Below are positions 43,696 through 52,476 of a DNA stretch of 64,000 nt, one piece after another. The position numbers and the translations under genes are program-made. Source of the DNA: Pseudomonas fluorescens (GTDB lineage Bacteria; Pseudomonadota; Gammaproteobacteria; Pseudomonadales; Pseudomonadaceae). Location of the stretch: the NCBI RefSeq assembly GCF_902497995.1, contig NZ_CABVII010000014.1:109611-173610 (forward strand). The letters run 5' to 3'. The notes beneath the pieces are model-generated. The model did not search any database. It was not told the DNA's origin and saw only the letters and a list, made by a program, of their open reading frames with translations. The first letter of the stretch is position 1, and each line of letters opens with the position of its first letter.

Positions 43696-44799
43696 TCAGG
43701 AAGAAAAGATTTCCGTATAACGACGAATCCATTGGTCATGCACGGAGGCCAGGAAGGCGTTGTCGTGCATGATCGCCTTCTCGGCAATCTGCTCCGGCGT
43801 GAGGATGTAGGGGCTCTTGCGCGCTTCGGCGGAGATGATCGCCTTGGCGTTGACCGGACCGTTGTAGATGTCCTCGGCCATCTTGCCCTGCACCAGCGGG
43901 TCCAGGGAGTGGTTGATGAAGGCGTAGACCAGGTCGGTATCGCCCGGACGATTCTTCGGCATCACCGACAGCATCAGGTCGGTATAGAAGCCTTCCTTCA
44001 TGCCGAAGGTGGCGCCCAGACCGTAGGCCGGATCGCGGATCTGTTTCGGGAAAAACGCCGGCGCGTACAGGCCGCCCATGTCCAGGGAACCGGTGCGGAA
44101 CAGTTCGGCGATCTGGTTCGGGTTTTCACCCAGGGTGACCACGCGATCCTTGAGTTCGGCGAGTTTCTTGAAGCCCGGCTCGATGTTGTGTTCGTCACCA
44201 CCGGCCAGTTTGGCGGCGATGATGATCAGGTCCATGGCCTCGGTCCAGTTCGGCGGCGGCAGGAAGATGTTCGGTGCCAGGTCGGCGTCCCACATCGCGG
44301 CGTAGCTGTCCGGCGCTTCTTTCACGGTGCGGGTGCTGTAGACCAGACTGTTGCACCACAGCAGGTAACCAATGCCGTGGCCGCTGGCGCCGGTGCGGTA
44401 TTTCTCCGGCACGTCGACCAGATTGGGAATGCGGTTGAGATCGGGTTTTTCCAGCAGCCCGGCAGCGGCCAGACCCTCGGCACCGACGCCGGCCAGGGTG
44501 ATGACGTCGTACTGCGGACGATCACCGCCGGCCTTGAGTTTGGCGACCATTTCCGAGGTGCTGCCGGTGCGGTCGGCGATGACCTTACAGCCGTACTTGT
44601 CTTCGAAGGTTGCCGCGATGTTGCGCAGAGCGGCCAGACCCGTGTCATCGGACCAGGTCAGCAGGCGCAGGGTCTTGCCCTGGAAGCGTGTGTCGCTGGC
44701 ATTGGCCCGGACGAAGGGCAGGCTCATGGCCGCTGCGGCTACGGACGCCACACCCACGGTTTTGATGAATTGACGTCTGTTCAGATCATGCTCGCCCAT
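43696..44799 (-). CDS. Polyamine-type ABC substrate-binding protein with Tat signal
   Basis: A 367-residue periplasmic binding protein of the PotD/iron-sulfate cluster. The N-terminus MGEHDLNRRQFIKTVGVASV carries a twin-arginine motif NRRQFIK (R8, R9) followed by a hydrophobic stretch and ASA-like cleavage near residue 34, so export folded by Tat is likely. The mature fold shows TWSDDTGLAALRNIAATFE and GVGAEGLAAAGLLEKPDL. ATG 44799 is chosen over the longer frame because GGGAG precedes it. The ligand is unknown; a cationic guanidino compound is suggested by the linked decarboxylase. Confidence 0.87.
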   Translation of the reverse strand: MGEHDLNRRQFIKTVGVASVAAAAMSLPFVRANASDTRFQGKTLRLLTWSDDTGLAALRNIAATFEDKYGCKVIADRTGSTSEMVAKLKAGGDRPQYDVITLAGVGAEGLAAAGLLEKPDLNRIPNLVDVPEKYRTGASGHGIGYLLWCNSLVYSTRTVKEAPDSYAAMWDADLAPNIFLPPPNWTEAMDLIIIAAKLAGGDEHNIEPGFKKLAELKDRVVTLGENPNQIAELFRTGSLDMGGLYAPAFFPKQIRDPAYGLGATFGMKEGFYTDLMLSVMPKNRPGDTDLVYAFINHSLDPLVQGKMAEDIYNGPVNAKAIISAEARKSPYILTPEQIAEKAIMHDNAFLASVHDQWIRRYTEIFSS

Positions 44800-45016
44800 G
44801 AAGGACTCCCTTTGTTTTTGTAAGTATGAGGTGGGTCGCAACCCTTGCATCCGCGCGGTCGGATCTGCTTGAAGCCCCGGTTTCAAAGGGCAAGAGCGGC
44901 GCCGACAGCTTCATCCTGAGGTCGTGCAGAACACCTGACTATCGATAAAAAATCATTGAAGCCATGACGCCAGCGCATGCCTCATCAAGAGGCATGCCCT
45001 GACCGTTTTCGAGCCG

Positions 45017-46465
45017 TCAGAGCGCCCGAATCACGTGTTTGATTTCCTGAAAGGCCTGCAAGCCCCACGGCCCCAATTCGCGACCGATGCTGCTCTGCTT
45101 GTAACCACCCCAGGCGGTCTGCGGGAAGATCACTTGCGGCGCGTTGATCCATACAAGCCCTGCCTGCAAGGCGTTGGCGACCCGATCGGCTGCTTCGGCG
45201 TCGCGCGTAACGACGCTGGCCACCAGACCAAACTGGCTGTCGTTGGCCAGGGCAATCGCCTCGGCTTCGCTGGCAAAACTGCGCACGCAGATCACCGGGC
45301 CGAAAATCTCCTCACACCACAACGCACTGTCCAGGGGCACGTCAGTGAAAATGGTCGGCTGCAAAAAATAGCCGCGTTGCAGGTCTGCCGGGCGATTGCC
45401 GCCGCAAACCAGCCTGGCCCCGGCACTCAGACCGCGATCGATGTGACCGAGTACGCGCTGGTATTGCGCCTGATTGACCAGGGCGCCCATTTCCACGTTC
45501 GGGTCGAACGGATCGGCGACGCGAATCGCTTTGGCGCGGGTTTTCAGTTTCGATAGAAACTCATCGGCCAACTCATCGGCGACCAGCACGCGGCTGGTGG
45601 CCGAACACATCTGCCCGGCGTTGAAGAAACCGCCGCCACAGGCCACTTCAACGGCCAATTCGAGATCGGCATCGGCGAGCACCAGCAGCGAGGATTTACC
45701 GCCCAGTTCCAGGCTTACGCCCTTCACCGTTTCCGCTGCCCGTTGCATCACTTGCACGCCGACCGCATTACTGCCGGTGAAGGAGATCTTGGCGATTCGC
45801 GGATCAGCCGACAGCGGCGCACCGACCGCCAGGCCCGTGCCGCAGACCAGGTTGAACACGCCCTTAGGCAGGCCCGCCCCGGCGATGATCGCCGCCAGTT
45901 CCAGCTCCGGCAGCGGGGTGACTTCCGAGGGTTTGAGCACCACGCAGCAACCGGCGGCCAAAGCCGGGGCGAGTTTCCACGCTGTGGTGACCATCGGGAA
46001 ATTCCACGGCACGATCAGGCCGACCACACCGCAAGGGTCACGGCGCAGGCGGGCGCTGAAGTCGTCGGTGGGTAGCTCCACAGCACTGTCTTGCCTGGCG
46101 TCGAGTCCTTCGGCCAGACCGGCGTAATACTCGAACGTGGCGATCACGTCATCGACGTCGATGGCCGCTTCGAACAGCGGTTTGCCGTTGTTGCTCGACT
46201 GCAAGTGCATCAACTGCTCGCGACCGGCCTGCACGCCCGCGGCGATGTTGCGCAGGATGGCGCCACGCTCGGCGCCGGTAGTGGTCGACCAGCCCTTGAA
46301 GGCTTCGGTCGCAGCGCTGACGGCTTGATCGACAGCGCGTTCATCACCGCCGTTGACGGTGGTCAACAGGGCTTCCGTCGCGGGGTTGATCACCCGCAGA
46401 TGTTCGCTGCCGGCAGACCATTGGCCATTGATGTACACGCCATCGAGCGTCGTAGGAAAACTCAT
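45017..46465 (-). CDS. NAD(P)-dependent aldehyde dehydrogenase
   Basis: A 482-residue aldehyde dehydrogenase. Catalytic residues are visible: the Glu in LELGGKSSLLVLAD and the nucleophile in AGQMCSATSR; the nucleotide loop is SFTGSNAVGVQV. Its ATG overlaps the stop of the upstream decarboxylase by ATGA, so it probably oxidises that enzyme's aldehyde product, for example 4-guanidinobutyraldehyde to 4-guanidinobutyrate (inference). Length is typical of the superfamily. Confidence 0.9.
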   Translation of the reverse strand: MSFPTTLDGVYINGQWSAGSEHLRVINPATEALLTTVNGGDERAVDQAVSAATEAFKGWSTTTGAERGAILRNIAAGVQAGREQLMHLQSSNNGKPLFEAAIDVDDVIATFEYYAGLAEGLDARQDSAVELPTDDFSARLRRDPCGVVGLIVPWNFPMVTTAWKLAPALAAGCCVVLKPSEVTPLPELELAAIIAGAGLPKGVFNLVCGTGLAVGAPLSADPRIAKISFTGSNAVGVQVMQRAAETVKGVSLELGGKSSLLVLADADLELAVEVACGGGFFNAGQMCSATSRVLVADELADEFLSKLKTRAKAIRVADPFDPNVEMGALVNQAQYQRVLGHIDRGLSAGARLVCGGNRPADLQRGYFLQPTIFTDVPLDSALWCEEIFGPVICVRSFASEAEAIALANDSQFGLVASVVTRDAEAADRVANALQAGLVWINAPQVIFPQTAWGGYKQSSIGRELGPWGLQAFQEIKHVIRAL

Positions 46466-48099
46466 TTCGACACCGCCTTCATCCACTGGGTCTGGTCGAT
46501 TTCGATCAGGGTCGGGCCTTGGCGATCGGTGGCGGCGCGCAGTGCGCTACGCAGGTGCTCGACACCGCTGACGGCTTCGGCGGCACAACCCAGCGCCTTG
46601 GCCACGCCGATGAAGTCCGGGGTATAGATATCCACGCCGACCGGCTCGATGGCGCGGTTGACCATGTATTTCTTGATCTCTTCGTAGCCCTGGTTATTCC
46701 ACAGCAGGACGATCACCGGGGTGCGCGCTTCAACGGCGCTGGCCAGTTCCGGCAGGGTGAACTGCAGGCCGCCATCGCCGATCAGGCACACCACCGGGGG
46801 CCGAGCACCCTTTTCAACACTGCCGCCGAGCCAGGCGCCAATCGCTGCCGGCAACGCATAGCCGAGGGTGCCGTAGCCGGTGGACGAGTTGAACCAGCGA
46901 CGCGGGCGTTCCGGGTTGAACGTCAGGTTGCCGGTGTACACCGGCTGGGTCGAATCGCCGACGAACACGGCGTCCGGCAGTTCATGCAGGACGGTTTCCA
47001 GGAAGCGCGTCTGCGCCAGGGTCGGCGCGTCCCAGGTGGCGGCGAGTTCTTCGCGCAAGCGTGCAGCACGCACCTGGCCCCAATCGTTGCGGCGTTCGGC
47101 CAGCGACTTGTGGGACAGCGCGCTCAGCAAGGCTTGGGCCGCATTGCGCGAGTCGGACACCAGCGCCACGTGCGGCGGATAGTTGCGCACGGTCTGGTCC
47201 GGGTCGATGTCCACCCGCAGCAATTTGCCAGGAATCTCGAAACCACCGGCGAAGGTCACGTCGTAGTCGGTCTCGGCCAGTTCGGTGCCGATCGCCAGCA
47301 CGACATCGGCCTCGGCCACCAGCGCACGGGTCGCGACCAGGCTTTGGGTCGAACCGATCAGCAGCGGATGATTGGATTCGAGCAGGCCTTTGGCATTGAT
47401 GGTCAGGGCCACCGGCGCGTCCAGCAGTTCGGCCAGTTCAGTCAACTCGGCGGCGGCATCGATGGCGCCGCCACCGGCCAGAATCAGCGGACGCTTGGCA
47501 CCGGCCAGCAACTCGGTCATGCGGGAAATGGCGGTTGGCGAGGCTCCGGCGCGGTCGATGTTCACTGGCACGCTGGCGAGCAGGTCATCGGCCTCTTCGA
47601 CCAGCACGTCCAAGGGGATTTCGATGTGCACCGGACGCGGACGACCGGCCTGGAACAGAGCAAAGGCACGGGCCAGCACACCCGGCAACTCGGACGCCGA
47701 CATCAGAGTGTGGGAAAACGCCGCCACTCCGCCGACCAATGCGCTCTGGTTCGGCAGCTCATGCAGCTTGCCGCGACCGCCGCCCAACTGATTGCGGGTC
47801 TGTACGCTGGAGATCACCAGCATCGGGATCGAATCGGCGTAGGCCTGGCCCATGGCGGTGGTGATGTTGGTCATGCCAGGGCCGGTGATGATAAAGCACA
47901 CGCCCGGTTTGCCGCTGGTGCGCGCATAGCCGTCGGCCATGAAGCCGGCGCCCTGTTCGTGACGCGGAGTGACGTGGTTGATGCTCGAACGGGCCAGCCC
48001 GCGGTACAGCTCCACGGTGTGGACCCCGGGAATGCCGAACACCTGCTCCACACCGTAATCTTCGAGTAACTTGACCAATACTTCGCCGCACGTCGCCAT
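46462..48099 (-). CDS. ThDP-dependent 2-oxo acid decarboxylase (5-guanidino-2-oxopentanoate decarboxylase-like)
   Basis: A 545-residue enzyme of the acetolactate synthase/benzoylformate decarboxylase family. The catalytic Glu lies in RHEQGAGFMADGYAR (E48), the FAD/linker domain in the middle, and the ThDP-Mg motif GDGGLQFTLPELASA ends in NNQ. I lean to 2-ketoarginine decarboxylase (AruI type) because of the coupled aldehyde dehydrogenase and polyamine-type importer; related decarboxylases use other 2-oxo acids. ATG 48099 has AAGGGCA upstream. A divergent LysR gene probably regulates it. Confidence 0.82.
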   Translation of the reverse strand: MATCGEVLVKLLEDYGVEQVFGIPGVHTVELYRGLARSSINHVTPRHEQGAGFMADGYARTSGKPGVCFIITGPGMTNITTAMGQAYADSIPMLVISSVQTRNQLGGGRGKLHELPNQSALVGGVAAFSHTLMSASELPGVLARAFALFQAGRPRPVHIEIPLDVLVEEADDLLASVPVNIDRAGASPTAISRMTELLAGAKRPLILAGGGAIDAAAELTELAELLDAPVALTINAKGLLESNHPLLIGSTQSLVATRALVAEADVVLAIGTELAETDYDVTFAGGFEIPGKLLRVDIDPDQTVRNYPPHVALVSDSRNAAQALLSALSHKSLAERRNDWGQVRAARLREELAATWDAPTLAQTRFLETVLHELPDAVFVGDSTQPVYTGNLTFNPERPRRWFNSSTGYGTLGYALPAAIGAWLGGSVEKGARPPVVCLIGDGGLQFTLPELASAVEARTPVIVLLWNNQGYEEIKKYMVNRAIEPVGVDIYTPDFIGVAKALGCAAEAVSGVEHLRSALRAATDRQGPTLIEIDQTQWMKAVSK

Positions 48100-48218
48100 G
48101 TCATTGCCCTTCTTGTTCGTTTGAGACGCCGGGCCTGCGCAGTGTTTATGATGAGTCGGCAGGACCAGGGATGGCCTCATTGGAACGGGCGACACGTAGC
48201 CGCAACAATGGATAAAAA

Positions 48219-48235
48219 GTCATACTAGCCATGAC
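48219..48235. promoter_or_regulatory. Inverted repeat in the LysR/decarboxylase gap, candidate operator
   Basis: GTCATACTAGCCATGAC is a perfect GTCAT/ATGAC inverted repeat with 7-nt spacing, 24 bp before the LysR start and about 120 bp before the divergent decarboxylase. Size and location fit an LTTR recognition site; a further partial GTCATACC follows. Confidence 0.5.
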
Positions 48236-48258
48236 CTCACGTCATACCTTGGATCCCA

Positions 48259-49140
48259 ATGAAACGATTGCCTCCCCTGCCGGCGCTGCACACTTTTCTG
48301 ATCACCGCGCAGTGCTGCAACTTCACCAGGGCCGCCGAGCAGCTGTACATCACCCAGGGCGCGGTCAGTCGGCAGATCGCCGGGCTGGAAGATCATCTGG
48401 GTTATGAACTGTTCATTCGCCAGGCCCGGGGCCTGGACCTGACCGCCGAAGGACGGGAGTGGCTGCCACGGGTCCAGCAGATTTTCGGCTTGATCGACGA
48501 GGCGGTGGAGCAGATCGGCGAGAAGCGCGAAACCCTGCAACTCAAGGCCCCAACCTGTGTCATGCGCTGGTTGTTGCCGCGGCTGTTGCAGTGGCAACGG
48601 GAACGTCCGGATGTGCCGGTAGAACTGACCACCACGGTCAAGCATGGGGTGGATTTTCATCGCGAGCAGTTCGATGCGGCGGTGATGTACGGTGCACCGC
48701 CCGACAGCGCACTGGCCTCTTATCACCTGTTCGATGAGCAACTGACACCGGTCTGTTCCCGGCCAATGCTGGAAGGGCCGATGGCCTTGCAATCACCTGC
48801 AGATCTGCAACAACACCTGCTGCTGCACCCGACGCGAGATGAGCGAGACTGGAGCGCCTGGTTGAAAGCGGCGGATATTCAGTTGAGCAATGTCGGCAAG
48901 GGCCAGCATTTCGAAACACTGGACCTGGCGATGTCGATGGCGTCCCAGGGGACGGGGGTGGCGATTGGGGATTGGTCGTTGATTGGCGATGACCTGAGTG
49001 CCGGAAGGCTGGTCATGCCGTTTGAATTGAAGGTAAAGACCGGGTTGGCGTATTACCTGGTTTTCCCCGATAAACCCGGGCCTTCGCCGAAATTGCGCGA
49101 ATTGATGGGGTGGTTGGTGGAGCAGGCTCAGTCGCGCTGA
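48259..49140 (+). CDS. LysR-family transcriptional regulator
   Basis: A 293-residue LysR regulator. The N-terminal winged helix-turn-helix is FTRAAEQLYITQGAVSRQIAGLED; the effector-binding domain follows. It is divergently transcribed from the decarboxylase-dehydrogenase-ABC genes, the arrangement in which LysR proteins control the neighbouring operon and themselves. GcvA-like features (R-rich start, PLPALHTF) are seen. The effector is unknown. Confidence 0.88.
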   Translation: MKRLPPLPALHTFLITAQCCNFTRAAEQLYITQGAVSRQIAGLEDHLGYELFIRQARGLDLTAEGREWLPRVQQIFGLIDEAVEQIGEKRETLQLKAPTCVMRWLLPRLLQWQRERPDVPVELTTTVKHGVDFHREQFDAAVMYGAPPDSALASYHLFDEQLTPVCSRPMLEGPMALQSPADLQQHLLLHPTRDERDWSAWLKAADIQLSNVGKGQHFETLDLAMSMASQGTGVAIGDWSLIGDDLSAGRLVMPFELKVKTGLAYYLVFPDKPGPSPKLRELMGWLVEQAQSR

Positions 49141-49204
49141 GTATCGGGTTTCATGGGCAGACCGCATCATTGGCATCTGATCGGCACTGACCTATGCTCA
49201 ATGT

Positions 49205-49220
49205 AATACCCGAGGGTATT
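49205..49220. promoter_or_regulatory. Perfect 16-bp palindrome upstream of a small membrane protein gene
   Basis: AATACCC-GA-GGGTATT is a perfect inverted repeat ending 18 bp before the small gene's start. It could be a repressor operator or a short 5'-UTR hairpin. I cannot assign a factor. Confidence 0.4.
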
Positions 49221-49238
49221 CGTTCAGAGGTCAGCGCC

Positions 49239-49415
49239 ATGAACATCAAAACAAGAAGGTACCTCGCGATTTTCATCACCTGCGCAGCCACGCTTGCGCT
49301 GTATGGCACGGCGGCCTGGCGCGTCGAGCAGTTGCGGCAACTGCCCCGTGAAGCCGCGAGCTGCAACTTCGAGCGCTGCATGCCCCACAACACGACCTTC
49401 AACGCCCTCCGTTGA
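49239..49415 (+). CDS. Small single-pass membrane protein
   Basis: A 58-residue protein (MNIKTRRYLAIFITCAATLA) with a basic cytoplasmic start, one hydrophobic helix (about residues 9-25) and an outside tail with two Cys in ASCNFERCMPH. AGAGG lies 9 nt upstream, which supports this ATG rather than the one at 49194. It is convergent with pobR. The two cysteines could form a disulfide in the periplasm. I recognise no family. Confidence 0.65.
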   Translation: MNIKTRRYLAIFITCAATLALYGTAAWRVEQLRQLPREAASCNFERCMPHNTTFNALR

Positions 49416-49424
49416 CGAAGGGGA

Positions 49425-50321
49425 TCAGGTCTCGTTGCCCTGATCGGCCTTCAAGCGGTCGCGAAAAGCCTTGGGCGAGATCCCTACCCGGCGTCGGAAC
49501 AGGCGCGTGAAGTTGGTCGGATCGGAAAACCCCAACACCTCGGACATTTCATAAATGGTCATGCTGGTGTAGGTCAGCAAGCGCTTGGCCTCCAGCAACT
49601 GACGTTCATGCATGATCTGCAACGCCGGTTGCCCCGCCAGCTCACGGCATGTGCCATTGAGGTGGGACACGGAGATTCCCAACCGATGCGCCAGGTCCTC
49701 GACCTTGACATGCTGGCGGTAGGTTTCTTCCACCAGCTGAATAAAACCGTTGAGGTATTCCCGGGCTCGCTGCGGACGCTGGCTGGCGGAGCGACGCTCA
49801 AGCACCTGACGGCTGACCCATACCATGATCACGCTGACCAGCGAATGCATGAGCATTTCCCGCGCCGGTTGATGGCCGGTGTACTCGTTTTGCAGTGCGC
49901 AAAACAGGCTGTTGAGGTACTCGCCGTCCTTGCCCGCCGGATAACTTTCAGCCTGGGCCAGGGCACTCACCGAGTGGCCCAGTTGCGCCTGCAGATGGGC
50001 GACCAGCGGCGCGGCGAGGGTCACGACAAACCCTTCGACGTCCTCGGAAAAGCGAAAGCCGTGCACCGCCAGCGGTGGCAGGATCTGGATCGCCGGTTCA
50101 GTCAGTTGCGTACGTTTGCCTTCGATTTCAAGTTCCGCCTGACCTTTGAATACGAAGAGCAACTGGCATAAATCGGCGTGACGGTGGGGTTTGATTTCCC
50201 ATTGGTGTTCGCGGCTGCGGTTGGAAATGGTTTCACAGTGCAGCAAGTCCGGAGTCGGCCAGTCCAGGCTTTCACCATAGAGCTTGAACACTGGAATCGA
50301 AGGCAGGTCAGGCTTGTTCAT
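49425..50321 (-). CDS. pobR: PobR, AraC-family activator of 4-hydroxybenzoate catabolism
   Basis: A 298-residue AraC regulator. The N-terminal cupin domain begins with EHQWEIKPHRHADLCQLLFV (metal-like His pair at HRH) and the DNA-binding domain has VEDLAHRLGISVSHLNGTCR and YEMSEVLGFSDPTNFTRLFR. This matches Pseudomonas PobR, which activates pobA (4-hydroxybenzoate 3-hydroxylase). pobA is not in the window; instead a DHA2 exporter is divergent, so the regulator may act at a distance or on the exporter. Assignment to PobR rests on recall of its N-terminus. Confidence 0.78.
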   Translation of the reverse strand: MNKPDLPSIPVFKLYGESLDWPTPDLLHCETISNRSREHQWEIKPHRHADLCQLLFVFKGQAELEIEGKRTQLTEPAIQILPPLAVHGFRFSEDVEGFVVTLAAPLVAHLQAQLGHSVSALAQAESYPAGKDGEYLNSLFCALQNEYTGHQPAREMLMHSLVSVIMVWVSRQVLERRSASQRPQRAREYLNGFIQLVEETYRQHVKVEDLAHRLGISVSHLNGTCRELAGQPALQIMHERQLLEAKRLLTYTSMTIYEMSEVLGFSDPTNFTRLFRRRVGISPKAFRDRLKADQGNET

Positions 50322-50572
50322 CACTTCAATCCAGGCCTCAGGGGTAGCGGGCGATAATCGCACCGATTGGCAGAATGTACGGTTTCGGCTCAGTTTTCAC
50401 CTTCAATCGACAGACCCGCAAGTGAAAAATGCAAGCACCGAAAAACCGTTTGCAGAAAATCCCGTCGGTCTTGCGTATGAGGCTATCGAATAGCCTACTA
50501 CCGACTTACACTGGCGAGCATCCCCCGCTCGCCTTGCCTCCGGCGGGTCAATCACTGCCCGCAGGTTTATCC

Positions 50573-52090
50573 GTGACCAATCTCAACCAGCCTGAGACGC
50601 CCAAACCGGCCATTCGCAGCGTGCTGACCGCCCTGATGCTGGCGATCTTCCTGGGCGCGCTGGACCAGACCATCGTCGCCGTTTCAATGCCAGCCATCTC
50701 CGCGCAATTCAAGGACGTCAGCCTGTTGGCCTGGGTCATTTCCGGCTACATGGTGGCAATGACCGTTGCAGTGCCGATCTACGGCAAACTGGGCGATCTG
50801 TACGGCCGCCGCCCGTTGATGCTGTTCGGCATGGGCTTGTTCACGCTGGCTTCGTTGTTCTGCGGCATGGCCCAGAGCATGGAGCAACTGGTGCTGGCGC
50901 GGATTTTTCAGGGCATTGGTGCCGGCGGGATGATTTCGGTCAGCCAGGCAATCATCGGCGACATTGTGCCGCCCAGGGAACGCGGTCGTTATCAGGGTTA
51001 TTTCAGCAGCATGTACGCGGTGGCCAGCGTCGCCGGTCCAGTGCTCGGTGGCTACATGACCGAATATCTGTCGTGGCGCTGGGTGTTCCTGATCAATCTG
51101 CCGCTGGGCCTGGGCGCGTGGCTGGTGGCCAATCGCACTTTGGTGGGGCTGCCGGTGCCGCAGCGCAAACCGATCATCGATTATTTCGGCACGTTATTGA
51201 TGATCATAGGGTTGACCGCATTGTTGCTGGGCATCACCGAGGTCGGCCAGGGCCATGCGTGGCGCAGTGCAGAAGTGTTGGGCCTGCTCGCCTGCTCGGT
51301 CGTGGTCCTGGGGTTGTTTGTCTGGCATGAGCGTCGGGCGCGGGAGCCGTTGCTGCCGATGCATCTGTTCGCCAACCGCACTGCAATCCTGTGCTGGTGC
51401 ACGATCTTCTTCACCAGTTTCCAGGCGATCTCGCTGATTGTGCTGATGCCGCTGCGCTACCAGAGCGTCACTGGCGCCGGGGCCGACAGCGCCGCGCTGC
51501 ACCTGCTGCCATTGGCCATAGGCTTGCCGATCGGGGCGTATTTCGCCGGTCGCCGAACCTCGGTGACCGGACGTTACAAACCGATGATCCTGACCGGCGC
51601 CGTGCTCATGCCGGTTTCGATCCTTGGCATGGCGTTCAGTGCGCCCCAGGCCTTTTTCCTGAGCAGCCTGTTCATGGTACTCAGCGGTATCGCTGCCGGC
51701 ATGCAGTTCCCGACTTCGTTGGTGGGGACCCAAAATTCGGTGGACCAGCGCGATATCGGTGTGGCCACCAGCACCACCAACCTGTTCCGCTCCTTGGGTG
51801 GCGCCGTGGGCGTGGCGTTGATGTCCGCGTTGCTGCTCGCATTGCTGCAGGATTCGAGTTTCGCTCACCTGGCCGGCTCGTCGATGGTTGCCGAGGGCAG
51901 TTCGGGCAATGTGTTGTTGGACGGCTTGAACGCCACGCCGGGGGAGGCGCAGAACGCCTTGCGGGCGGAGTTGCTGCTGACTTTCCGGCATTTGTTGATG
52001 GTCAGTGCGGCGGTGTCGCTGTTGGGGCTGGCAGCGGCGATTGCCATGCCGAACAGGGTTTTGCGGGGGCGCGAGGATAAAGTTCGGTAG
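50573..52090 (+). CDS. DHA2-family (14-helix) MFS drug:H+ exporter
   Basis: A 505-residue efflux pump of the DHA2/EmrB-QacA group. Motif A is GKLGDLYGRRPLMLFG, the antiporter motif C is VAGPVLGGYM and the first helix contains LGALDQTIVAVSMP. About 14 hydrophobic segments are visible. GTG at 50573 (MTNLNQPETPKP) is preferred: GCAGG precedes it and the encoded length suits the family; longer starts at 50429 or 50477 would add unrelated residues. No membrane fusion protein is adjacent, so it probably works alone in the inner membrane. It is divergent from pobR. Confidence 0.85.
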   Translation: MTNLNQPETPKPAIRSVLTALMLAIFLGALDQTIVAVSMPAISAQFKDVSLLAWVISGYMVAMTVAVPIYGKLGDLYGRRPLMLFGMGLFTLASLFCGMAQSMEQLVLARIFQGIGAGGMISVSQAIIGDIVPPRERGRYQGYFSSMYAVASVAGPVLGGYMTEYLSWRWVFLINLPLGLGAWLVANRTLVGLPVPQRKPIIDYFGTLLMIIGLTALLLGITEVGQGHAWRSAEVLGLLACSVVVLGLFVWHERRAREPLLPMHLFANRTAILCWCTIFFTSFQAISLIVLMPLRYQSVTGAGADSAALHLLPLAIGLPIGAYFAGRRTSVTGRYKPMILTGAVLMPVSILGMAFSAPQAFFLSSLFMVLSGIAAGMQFPTSLVGTQNSVDQRDIGVATSTTNLFRSLGGAVGVALMSALLLALLQDSSFAHLAGSSMVAEGSSGNVLLDGLNATPGEAQNALRAELLLTFRHLLMVSAAVSLLGLAAAIAMPNRVLRGREDKVR

Positions 52091-52114
52091 ATGGACCGAG
52101 TCGCGGCCTTCGCC

Positions 52115-52460
52115 GTAGGAGCCAGGCTTGCCGGCGAAGAACGATAACGCGGTGGAACAGATACACCGCAGCGCCTGGTTCGCTGTAGGAGCCAGGCTTG
52201 CCGGCGAAGAACGATAACGCGGTGGAACAGATACACCGCAGCGCCTGGTTCGCTGTAGGAGCCAGGCTTGCCGGCGAAGAACGATAACGCGGTGGAACAG
52301 ATACACCGCAGCGCCTGGTTCGCGGGCAAGCCTCGCTCCTACAGGCGAAGAACGATGACGCGGTGGAACAGATACACCGCAGCGCCTGGTTCGCGGGCAA
52401 GCCTCGCTCCTACAGGGCGAAGAACGTTAACGCGGTGGGACAGATACACCGCGACTGCAG
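52115..52460. repeat. Tandem 70-bp REP-containing array
   Basis: Three identical 70-bp units start at 52115, 52185 and 52255 (GTAGGAGCCAGGCTTGCCGG, then the core GAACGATAACGCGGTGGAAC). Two further cores at about 52345 and 52417 are separated by an inverted REP (GCGGGCAAGCCTCGCTCCTA) and are slightly diverged (for example GATGACG, GTTAACG). Each core ends in a small hairpin GCGGTG-N9-CACCGC. There is no coding frame support. One isolated core-like copy is seen at about 58431-58450. Confidence 0.92.
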
Positions 52461-52476
52461 TCTGTCAGCCAGACGA

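Noticed and set aside
46519..48069. 516-codon open frame on the + strand
   Set aside because: Antisense shadow of the ThDP decarboxylase gene.
52115..52460. Possible CRISPR array
   Set aside because: Units are directly adjacent with no unique spacers, and the repeat contains REP palindromes; no cas gene is near.
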